Positions 56,599 through 64,000 of a DNA stretch of 64,000 nt are shown here, piece after piece. Numbering within the stretch: position 1 is the stretch's first letter; each line of letters starts with the position of its first letter. Below the pieces are notes generated by a model. It saw nothing but the letters and a program-made list of their open reading frames with translations. It ran no database searches and was not told the DNA's origin. The DNA is taken from NCBI RefSeq assembly GCF_900312745.1, contig NZ_OMPD01000013.1, positions 124,001 through 188,000 on the forward strand. Direction: 5' to 3'. The position numbers and the translations under genes were made by a program. Source of the stretch: Aquimarina sp. AU58. GTDB lineage: Bacteria > Bacteroidota > Bacteroidia > Flavobacteriales > Flavobacteriaceae.

Positions 56599-59334
56599 CT
56601 ACACTTCTTTTTCAATAAATGGGATTTCAATATTAAAAATTTCCAGGATCAATTTTTTTAACTGTAGCAGATAATCGTCAAACACTGCATTTGTAATTTC
56701 GTAATTTGCTTTCCCTCTTATGCTTTCTTTCGTTCCAAACTTAAGAAACCCTTCCTGAAGATTCTTGAATGAAATTATACCTGCCTGAAAAGCGTCTGAA
56801 ATTGGGTTTTCATTATGTTGCATGTATGCATATGCCAAAACCTGGATCACTTTGCTATATTTATAGTCGTCGGTAATTACATCCCAATCCATAATAACGA
56901 CATCATTTCGACCTACTCTTCCTGTCTTATAATCTATTATCCTTACTTGTCCATCTAGCTCATCAATACGATCTACTTTTCCTTTAATATAAATAGGAAA
57001 ATCCAGCTCAGGAATTCTCAATTTTGTTTTTAGATTACTTTCTATCGCCAAAATCTTTAATCGGGCACCACTCTTTATTAGTTTCTCCTCGGCTTTTAGA
57101 AAATTATACACATATTGCTTGGCTACTTCAAAAATCAAAAGATTTTTACCTTGCGTGATATTGAGTTTTGTATATTCTTGTTTAAACTGATCCCGAAGTT
57201 CGATATCAATTTGGCTTCTCATCTTATCAATATCTTCGATAGTTAGAAATTTATTTTCTAATGGTTTATAAAAAGTTTCGAGTGTATTATGGATAACTGT
57301 CCCTAAAGTATTTGCAGCAATAGTTTCTTCTACCTGTTCGGTTTCTGTAACACCCAAAACATATTTATAATAGAAATCCATCGGGTTTCTTATATAAGCA
57401 GTTAATGCAGAAGGGGACAACCCGTATGCGCATAGTTCTTTTAATTTTAGCAAAACCGCTTCATTTTTCTTTATCTGCAATGGTTGGTTAGTTAACATAG
57501 GCACTTCTGCCGATACTACATATTTTGTAAGTTTATGCTTGGGTCTTTTATCAATATCTAACTGAAGTAGAAATCTGCTCTTTTCTCCACCACCCACTCC
57601 TTCGTCTTCTGTATTATACAGTAGATATACCTTTTTAGCTCTTTGGATCAATCTATAAAAGTGATATGTATATATAGCGTCTTTTTCTTTATATGTAGGA
57701 AGGCTGTATGCTCTTTTGAGATCATAAGGAATGAAAGAATTCATGCTTTTCCCGGCAGGTAAAACTCCTTCATTAACTGAAGTGATAATAACAGTTTCAA
57801 AATCAAGACATCGAGACTCTAACATTCCCATAAGCTGTAATCCACTAAATGGCTCACCAGAAAAATCGAGTGTCTCAGACATCATAATATCTTTATACAA
57901 TGTATATAAAGATCCAATCGTTTCTATATATTGATAGCTATCATGTAGTGTAAAAACTTTATTAAAAACTAAATGGAAATGATATACATATTCTAGTTCT
58001 AACTCATCGTTTTTCTTATCAAGATTATTCTTGAGTAATAGTATTATTTTTCTACAATTTTCTAAAGCTGTAGTAACATCTTTCCAAGGATCAAATAGTA
58101 ATGCAAGAGTTTGTTTTTCCTTATCCGAAGCTTTTTCTTGTAGTTTATCTAATGTTATGTAAACGATATTTTCTTTAGAAATGGTATTGATCAATCGTGC
58201 TGCTTCAAATCCTAATATTCTATACGCAGGTAGGCTATTTAAAATTTCTAATACTAATTTATAATAGAATCCTTTGGAGTTAGAATTTTTATGAAGGCTA
58301 AATAACAGCTCAAAAAATGCAGCTATAGGAACCTCTTTAAGAGGTAGTCCCATTGTAATATTTAGGGCTTCGATTGTATTAGGTAATGAATTAAGTAGGG
58401 GCTGTAGTAGCGTTTCGTCTGCAAGTACCAAAGCTGTTTTTTCGACCTCGGACTTGGGGATCGAAGCAAGTATCTGACCAATAGATTTTGCCTGGCCTAT
58501 ATTTTTAGGTACTCCTACCAGAGTAATATCTTTTTCTTCAGAAAAATTGTTTTGCACCCATTGAAATGGGTTCTTTTTATAATACTCCCATTGATTTTTA
58601 TATGTTCGTAAGAATAAAGACGCTTCGTGATAGGTGTTCTCCACAAAAAACTGATCAGCATCCCAATATACCTGAGCAATATCTGCCTCTAAGAGTGATT
58701 GAAAAATGGTCTGTTCTGCATTATTAAGTGCATTAAACCCTACCAGGATATGTGTTCTACTTTCGGTATTAATATATGCCTGGATATCTTCTGATGCTTT
58801 TCTGTACAACAATCCTTGATATCCTATTTTCTTGGAAAGCAATTTATTTTTAAAATTGTCATAGTAATCCATCAGGTTTTCCCAAAACCTAATATAATTT
58901 TTAACTAATTCGGTTTTTTCTTTTTGTAAATACCAATGGTTTAAGTCTTGTATCCCTGATAAATAAGCAAAAAAGCTCTTGTGATCTATACAGTATCTGT
59001 CGATTTCATTAAAATCATAGATTAGGGTCTGGGCCCAATTACTAAATGTTTCGAAATCTTCCTTTTCTAGGTGAGTATGAGTGTTTAGGTACGTTTCATA
59101 AAACTCAAATAATGTCTGAATATTATCAATTTGTTGCAGCCCTGATAATCGAACAATAAATTCTTCAATACTAAGGATTATTGGCGCAAAAAGAGTTTGA
59201 TCGGGATATGTCTCTAAAAGTTCTTTTTTAAGAAAAAGCCCTGCTCTTTTACTAGGCACCAGAAAAATTAGATCACTTATTTTTTCTGTAGTGCCTTGCA
59301 CTTCTAGGATAACTTCTTTTAGGAAACTTTTCAA
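56599..59334 (-). CDS. AddB-like PD-(D/E)XK nuclease subunit
   Basis: The 911-aa protein starts with a UvrD/AddB-like region (FLVPSKRAGLFLKKELLETY, TLFAPIILSIEEFIVRLSG), has inactivated-helicase segments such as DFETVIITSVNEGVLPAG and IYTYHFYRLIQRAKKVYLLY, and ends with a PD-(D/E)XK nuclease (GKVDRIDELDGQVRIIDYKT, then VIQVLAYAYMQH). It would form a RecBCD-like end-resection complex with the AddA-type protein at the right edge. An ompA gene separates the two. The usual four-Cys iron-sulfur motif of Bacillus AddB is not apparent. Confidence 0.87.
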   Translation of the reverse strand: MKSFLKEVILEVQGTTEKISDLIFLVPSKRAGLFLKKELLETYPDQTLFAPIILSIEEFIVRLSGLQQIDNIQTLFEFYETYLNTHTHLEKEDFETFSNWAQTLIYDFNEIDRYCIDHKSFFAYLSGIQDLNHWYLQKEKTELVKNYIRFWENLMDYYDNFKNKLLSKKIGYQGLLYRKASEDIQAYINTESRTHILVGFNALNNAEQTIFQSLLEADIAQVYWDADQFFVENTYHEASLFLRTYKNQWEYYKKNPFQWVQNNFSEEKDITLVGVPKNIGQAKSIGQILASIPKSEVEKTALVLADETLLQPLLNSLPNTIEALNITMGLPLKEVPIAAFFELLFSLHKNSNSKGFYYKLVLEILNSLPAYRILGFEAARLINTISKENIVYITLDKLQEKASDKEKQTLALLFDPWKDVTTALENCRKIILLLKNNLDKKNDELELEYVYHFHLVFNKVFTLHDSYQYIETIGSLYTLYKDIMMSETLDFSGEPFSGLQLMGMLESRCLDFETVIITSVNEGVLPAGKSMNSFIPYDLKRAYSLPTYKEKDAIYTYHFYRLIQRAKKVYLLYNTEDEGVGGGEKSRFLLQLDIDKRPKHKLTKYVVSAEVPMLTNQPLQIKKNEAVLLKLKELCAYGLSPSALTAYIRNPMDFYYKYVLGVTETEQVEETIAANTLGTVIHNTLETFYKPLENKFLTIEDIDKMRSQIDIELRDQFKQEYTKLNITQGKNLLIFEVAKQYVYNFLKAEEKLIKSGARLKILAIESNLKTKLRIPELDFPIYIKGKVDRIDELDGQVRIIDYKTGRVGRNDVVIMDWDVITDDYKYSKVIQVLAYAYMQHNENPISDAFQAGIISFKNLQEGFLKFGTKESIRGKANYEITNAVFDDYLLQLKKLILEIFNIEIPFIEKEV

Positions 59335-59440
59335 GTATTTATGATTTTATTGCAAGATATTAAATCTGAAGGCAAACCTGAACCTCTTAAGAAGAATCGA
59401 TCGTGTTAAGTCAAGATCTTTATTTAATTTTCTAAAAATA

Positions 59441-59471
59441 AAAAACGTCCCGAAAATTTCGGGACGTTTTT
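59441..59471. terminator. Bidirectional intrinsic terminator after ompA
   Basis: AAAAACGTCCCGAAA and TTTCGGGACGTTTTT form a perfect stem with A and T runs. It separates the ompA gene from the addB-like gene on the minus strand. Confidence 0.88.
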
Positions 59472-59497
59472 ATTATTATGATTAAGAGACTTTATTC

Positions 59498-60901
59498 TTA
59501 TTTTACTAAGTTGATCTCTACACGTCTGTTTTCTTTTCTACCTTTTCTAGTTTTGTTAGAAGAGATAGGTCTGTCTTCACCATAACCAACAGCTGATAAT
59601 CTGAACTGGTCGATACCATTTTCTGTCAAGTAGTTCTTAACAGAATTTGCTCTAGAATCAGATAATCTTTGATTAAGTTTAGCACTTCCTACACTATCAG
59701 TATGTCCTTCTACAGTAAATTTAGCATTAGGGTACTCTTTTAATATCGATATGATATCAGCAAGTGCTTGATTAGACTCTGATTTAATGGTAGATTTACC
59801 AGAATCAAACAAGATAGTTTTTGCATAGTTATTAAGTGTCTTCTGTACTTCTTCAGTTACTTCTGGACAACCATTGTTAGCAACAGTACCAGCAACGTCA
59901 GGACAGTTATCATCTTTATCTAATACACCGTCACCGTCTTTATCTTGGTAAGGGCATCCGTTATTAGCAGCTGGTCCAGCTTCATTAGGACAACCATCTT
60001 TACCATCGGCGATACCATCACCGTCAGCATCAGGACATCCATTAAGAGCAGGTAATCCAGCTTCAGTAGGACACTCATCTTTAGGATCTGGAACTCCGTC
60101 ACCATCAGTATCAGGACATCCATTAAATTCAGCAGTACCTGCAGTATCAGGACATTCATCTTTAGCATCAGTGATTCCATCACCATCAGTATCAGGACAT
60201 CCGTTGAATTCCTCTAAACCAGGAACATCTGGACACTCATCATCTTTGTCATATATTCCGTCACCATCAGTATCTTTACCTCCAAATGCGAAAGTAAGTC
60301 CTGCAGAATGTTGGAAATGAGTTGGTGGGTAACTACCAGTCTCATAATCTTCAAATACGTGCTTATAAGTTGTTTGAAGGTTAAATGCTAAGTTTTCAGT
60401 TAACCAAAAGTTGAATCCAAGAGAACCGTTTAATGTTCCAGCTCCTTTTTCATCAAGCCAAGTATAACCTCCACCTACACCTAAGTAAGGATCGATCCAA
60501 CCTGAACCAAATGCTTTCCTAAAGCTGTAGCTAATTCTACCATCTATGGCATAATAAGATAGGTCATCAACTTTTAAATCTTCTCCTGTAACAGGATTTT
60601 CTCCCCAGTTTTCTATTTTGTTAACCGATCCTGCCGCTGTAAAACTAAAACCATCTCCTATATATCTACCAACAGATAATTTGGAAACAGATGGAAGGAT
60701 GTTCCAGTGGTCACTAGCATTAAAATATTCATCGAAAATTTCTCCCTGACTAGTAAGGTCTCCCCCAGTAGGAAAGATGTCAACGGCATTAATACCTATA
60801 GAAACCGCCCAAGGATTGTTTTCATCTTGTGCATTCGCCGTACTAAATCCAAGTACAAGTAACGAAGCCACTAAAAATCTGCTAAGATGTTTCATATTCA
60901 A
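59498..60901 (-). CDS. OmpA-family porin with thrombospondin type 3 repeats
   Basis: The 467-aa protein (MNMKHL start; Met3 at 60895 equally likely) has a signal peptide ending STANAQ, an N-terminal eight-stranded barrel (about 25-205), five or six Ca-binding TSP3 repeats ([20 protein letters not shown] and variants, about 210-330), and a C-terminal OmpA peptidoglycan-binding domain ([45 protein letters not shown]). It anchors the outer membrane to the cell wall. It has its own promoter and terminator and is probably highly expressed. Confidence 0.95.
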   Translation of the reverse strand: MNMKHLSRFLVASLLVLGFSTANAQDENNPWAVSIGINAVDIFPTGGDLTSQGEIFDEYFNASDHWNILPSVSKLSVGRYIGDGFSFTAAGSVNKIENWGENPVTGEDLKVDDLSYYAIDGRISYSFRKAFGSGWIDPYLGVGGGYTWLDEKGAGTLNGSLGFNFWLTENLAFNLQTTYKHVFEDYETGSYPPTHFQHSAGLTFAFGGKDTDGDGIYDKDDECPDVPGLEEFNGCPDTDGDGITDAKDECPDTAGTAEFNGCPDTDGDGVPDPKDECPTEAGLPALNGCPDADGDGIADGKDGCPNEAGPAANNGCPYQDKDGDGVLDKDDNCPDVAGTVANNGCPEVTEEVQKTLNNYAKTILFDSGKSTIKSESNQALADIISILKEYPNAKFTVEGHTDSVGSAKLNQRLSDSRANSVKNYLTENGIDQFRLSAVGYGEDRPISSNKTRKGRKENRRVEINLVK

Positions 60902-60929
60902 TAATTTAATTTTTAAGTGTTAATTAGAG

Positions 60930-60960
60930 CAAATGTAATATGTTAAAAATAACTGTCAAA
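60930..60960 (-). promoter_or_regulatory. Canonical Bacteroidota promoter of ompA
   Basis: On the minus strand TTTG (60957-60960), a 19-base spacer and TACATTTG (60930-60937) match the sigma-ABfr consensus exactly. The -7 box ends 28 bp before the ATG. Confidence 0.75.
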
Positions 60961-61180
60961 GATAAATCTAATAAATTTTTCTTAACAGGCCAGCATATAT
61001 CGCAGCTTTGGAGAGTGTAGTAGTTTTTTCTTACAGTTTTCAAGCCCCAAAAAAAGCAATAATTTTAACCTTATTAGAGAAAAATTAAAGTATTTATCTC
61101 AGCAATTACGTTACAATTATAAGATAAAAATACCTTTTATCCTTAAATTTCTTTTAGTAATTATAAAAATGATAGTTTAT

Positions 61181-64000
61181 TTATACGTGTTTTAAGGTGA
61201 TATTATCATTAAAATAAATTAGAATTTTACCTTTTATAGTGTGTCCTATTTTTTCAAGAAGTGATGCATAGCCCTGTATTTGCATAGTGTGAGAAGTATT
61301 ATGAACCCCCGTTTTATAATCTATTATAGTGGTTCGATTATTTTTGTCGACTACTACTCTATCTGGTCGAAATAATCTTCCATTAGAAATTATATCTCTT
61401 TCGTTATATACCACATTATCTAAAGAAAAATATTGAGAAAGCTCTGGATGGTCTACAATACCTTTTATTTCATCATAAAGTATTTCTTTTTCAGAAATAG
61501 TAATCTCTCCTGTTTTGTGGGCTTCTTCAACAACTCTTTTCACATCCTTATATGTATCTATAGAAGCCATAAGATCATGTATCAAATTTCCTTTTTCTAT
61601 TGCATTCTGTTGAGATGTATCCCATAGTTTACCAGAATGGGTTACAATATTTACCTTATATTTTCGCGAGGAGTCCTCGAATCGAGAAAGTTTAATCACT
61701 CTTGGTTTGTCTTCTATATCTGTATTTAAAACCTCTGGTTTTAAAGGATGACCAAAAGTATACTCTGTTTTTTCAGGATTCCATTGATCCAAATGTTTTA
61801 GATATGCAATTAATTTCCCAGAAAAAGTATTTGGGTTACTTTCTCCTTTAGAATTTAATTTCAAATTAGAAACAATATATAGTTGTTCTTTTGCACGAGT
61901 AAGTACTACATATAATAGATTAAACGCATCTAACTCTAATTGAGCTTGCCTGTTTAATACAATTTCTTCTGCATCTTTACCATACTCAGATATCCCTTTA
62001 TTATAGTTGATAAACACTTCTTCAAAATTGTCATATTTTTTACTATCTACTGCCAGCCATGTTTTGGGCTCTATTTCTTCATAGATATCTATATTAGCAT
62101 ATGGATAAATAACGCAAGGAAACTCTAGTCCTTTTGCTTTATGTATAGTCATGATCTTAATTGCCTGCTCTGTTTCTGGAGCAACAATACTTAATTTATC
62201 TTTTTTGATATGCCAATATGCTAAAAAACCTACAATACCTTCTGTGTGTTTTTGAGTAAATGCAAACACAACATCTAGAAAAAATTGTATATACGCTGTA
62301 GTACTATCGGCAAGAGAAAAACTGGCTATAATATATTCTACTGCATCATAAAGAGGTTTTATAGCTACTTTGGCAAGATCAAAATCAAGCCCCAGGGTTT
62401 TAAGTTCAGAAGAAAATGTATTCTTAGTACTGTTGATCATTTTTTCCAGAAACAAATGCTTTTCTTGTATTGAAAACTTCTCGGTCAAGAAATGTAATAC
62501 GTTGATTTTTGACTGAAGATGATCAGGTTGTATGCACCAGGTAAGCAGGTCAACAATAAATACAACTTGAGGAGCATTATTAATCAATAATGTTTCTGAA
62601 GAAATTATAGACAGCCCTTTTTGGGTAAGAAGATCTGCTATGACAGCTCCTTCTTTTTGTTTTCTTACAATAACACATATTTCATTAAGAGGATATCCTT
62701 TTTTGTTTAGTTCGAGTACAGTTTCATACACTTTCTCGGGATATAAATCATTCTCCTGAGCTACATTTTTTGCTTCAACAAATGATAGATTAACGTATCC
62801 ATTTTTTTTGGAGTTAACTTCTTGTTTATTTCCCAATACATATAATTCTCGATGTTTTTCATTTTTAAAATCACCCGACAAAAAAGTAAATAGATTATTA
62901 TTGAATTTAATAATTTCTTCGTGACTACGATAATTCCTAGGAAGATTAAGAACTTGTTTTTCCTGTATTGAAAAAGGGTTTTGATCAGACGATAAATTGA
63001 TAAATTGTTCTGCTTTCCCTCCTCTCCATCGATAAATTGCTTGTTTTGCATCTCCGACTATAGTAACCTGCCCTCTTTTACCTGTTAATGTTTCTGTTGA
63101 AACTGCATTATCAATAAGAGGGATCAAATTATTCCACTGTAATTCTGAAGTATCCTGAAATTCATCAATAAAATAATCTCTATAACGCTCTCCTAAACGT
63201 TCATATATAAATGGAGCTGGCTGATCCTTAATCGCTTTACTTATAATCGTATTAAATTCTGATATTAATAGAATCTTTCTCTCTTTTTTGATTCCAATTA
63301 ATTCTTTATTAATTGCATTTAATACCGAAAGAGGTGTAAGGTTTTTGATAATATTTTGAAAAAAACCAATTCGTATTAATAATTGCTTTGTTTTTAGAAA
63401 GGTTTCTTCTATAGAAGGTCTAATGCTATCGATTAGTTCTTTTTTATGAGGGTCTAACTTAGCATTATAGAAAGAGGCTTCTTGTATATTCTGTTTCCAG
63501 GCTGCTTTAAAATCTGCTTTCACCTCACCTTCTGCAAGTTTTAAAAAATGGTTAGGAATCGAGCCTCGAGTAAAATCTGCATATTCTAATCCTTGGACCT
63601 TTATTAATTCTAAAATTGTATTCGACTCAGAAATAATATCTTTCTTACATTCGGCAACCTTTTTATTCAGCTGTTTTTTTAGAACCTCAAAATCGGTAAT
63701 TGTTTTATGAGAAAGTTTATTAAGGTGTTCTCTGTCATTTTCACTAAACAACAATCTGGCTATCTTATTCAGTTCTATAGTGATATCCCAACTTTTATCA
63801 TCCTCTAGCTTGCTAATCGCAAAATCAACAATTAATCTGGTTAGTTCCTCGTTTAGTCCTATCTTGGCAACTACCGCATCTACGGCTTCTTCAATTAAAG
63901 CATCTGTATCCATTTCGATCTCAAAATTCATAGGAATCTCTAAATCATGTGCAAATGTCCTAATTACTCTATGTGTAAATGTATCAATAGTAACAACATC
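61181..64000 (-). CDS. AddA-like UvrD helicase-nuclease (5' end outside window)
   Basis: The frame stays open to the window edge, so the N-terminus with the Walker A motif is missing; 939 codons are visible, beginning DVVTIDTFTHRVIRTFAHDL (motif Ia/Ib). Helicase motifs follow: DEFQDTS (II), GDAKQAIYRWRGG (III), LPRNYRSHEEI (IV), MTIHKAKGLEFPCVIYP (V), LLYVVLTRAKEQLYIV (VI). The C-terminus is a PD-(D/E)XK nuclease with RPDRVVVDKNNRTTIIDYKT and IQGYASLLE. Together with the AddB-like protein it should process double-strand breaks. It lies upstream of ompA on the same strand. Confidence 0.9.
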   Translation of the reverse strand, partial: DVVTIDTFTHRVIRTFAHDLEIPMNFEIEMDTDALIEEAVDAVVAKIGLNEELTRLIVDFAISKLEDDKSWDITIELNKIARLLFSENDREHLNKLSHKTITDFEVLKKQLNKKVAECKKDIISESNTILELIKVQGLEYADFTRGSIPNHFLKLAEGEVKADFKAAWKQNIQEASFYNAKLDPHKKELIDSIRPSIEETFLKTKQLLIRIGFFQNIIKNLTPLSVLNAINKELIGIKKERKILLISEFNTIISKAIKDQPAPFIYERLGERYRDYFIDEFQDTSELQWNNLIPLIDNAVSTETLTGKRGQVTIVGDAKQAIYRWRGGKAEQFINLSSDQNPFSIQEKQVLNLPRNYRSHEEIIKFNNNLFTFLSGDFKNEKHRELYVLGNKQEVNSKKNGYVNLSFVEAKNVAQENDLYPEKVYETVLELNKKGYPLNEICVIVRKQKEGAVIADLLTQKGLSIISSETLLINNAPQVVFIVDLLTWCIQPDHLQSKINVLHFLTEKFSIQEKHLFLEKMINSTKNTFSSELKTLGLDFDLAKVAIKPLYDAVEYIIASFSLADSTTAYIQFFLDVVFAFTQKHTEGIVGFLAYWHIKKDKLSIVAPETEQAIKIMTIHKAKGLEFPCVIYPYANIDIYEEIEPKTWLAVDSKKYDNFEEVFINYNKGISEYGKDAEEIVLNRQAQLELDAFNLLYVVLTRAKEQLYIVSNLKLNSKGESNPNTFSGKLIAYLKHLDQWNPEKTEYTFGHPLKPEVLNTDIEDKPRVIKLSRFEDSSRKYKVNIVTHSGKLWDTSQQNAIEKGNLIHDLMASIDTYKDVKRVVEEAHKTGEITISEKEILYDEIKGIVDHPELSQYFSLDNVVYNERDIISNGRLFRPDRVVVDKNNRTTIIDYKTGVHNTSHTMQIQGYASLLEKIGHTIKGKILIYFNDNITLKHV

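Noticed and set aside
59341-59409. Short plus-strand ORF of 22 codons between addB and ompA
   Set aside because: Too short, against the direction of neighbours, no ribosome-binding context or recognisable sequence.
59920-60302. Tandem DNA repeats in the ompA gene
   Set aside because: They are the coding sequence of thrombospondin type 3 protein repeats, not an independent repeat element.

Overview
The window looks like chromosome of a marine or polysaccharide-degrading member of the Bacteroidota, most likely Flavobacteriaceae (Aquimarina-like by gene style, not proven). The evidence is AT-rich DNA with the family's usual short intergenic gaps, a SusC/SusD pair, a T9SS type A C-terminal sorting domain, many SPII lipoprotein signals, secreted proteins cleaved after ...AQ, flavobacterial membrane-anchored AraC and propeller/LuxR regulators, and a Bacteroidota-type promoter (TTTG, 19-nt spacer, TAnnTTTG) in front of ompA. 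No rRNA, tRNA or CRISPR array was seen.

Layout. 1-10.0 kb (+): end of a kinase/M23/aminotransferase fusion gene, then a lactose/galactose operon: secreted GH2 beta-galactosidase, SSS sugar symporter, galK, a small SnoaL-like lipoprotein, galT. 10.0-12.9 kb: accessory island with a C-rich motif array, two orphan immunity-like genes, a tiny two-helix membrane protein, three truncated gene remnants, and a REP-associated tyrosine transposase element with 33-bp inverted ends plus its internally deleted (MITE-like) copy. 12.9-16.8 kb: small HTH gene, a long non-coding gap, and a T9SS-secreted multidomain protein whose core resembles GH144 distantly. 16.9-34.0 kb (-): a glucan utilisation locus with regulator, susC, susD, GH144, GH3, GH97, a four-repeat glycan-binding-type lipoprotein and a second SSS symporter. 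34.1-40.9 kb (-): two S41 peptidases with small envelope proteins, next to two AraC regulators. 41.0-43.9 kb (+): NodB/PuuE-type hydrolase, DoxX, old yellow enzyme, cupin. 43.9-51.7 kb (-): heavy-metal efflux operon (His/Cys peptide, CzcA fused to a TolC-type channel, CzcB, Fur-family regulator, DUF3703, CDF exporter). 51.6-55.7 kb (-): ZnuD-like TonB receptor locus with a duplicated 3' hairpin element. 55.7-64.0 kb (-): alpha/beta hydrolase, AddB-like nuclease, OmpA/TSP3 porin, AddA-like helicase-nuclease (cut by the window end).

How they work together. Two separate saccharide loci each carry a close paralogue of the same sodium/sugar symporter, so outer-membrane import or surface cleavage feeds monosaccharides to a shared type of inner-membrane carrier. 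The first locus ends in the Leloir pathway. The second combines an endo-beta-1,2-glucanase family with beta- and alpha-glucosidase families. The metal region places an uptake locus directly upstream of an efflux operon with its own Fur-family sensor.

The most unusual parts are the island at 10.0-12.9 kb, the divergent GH144-like secreted protein, the RND-OMF fusion that keeps an internal start and signal peptide, and the kinase/peptidase/lyase fusion. All similarity statements come from reading motifs by eye; no database search was run.
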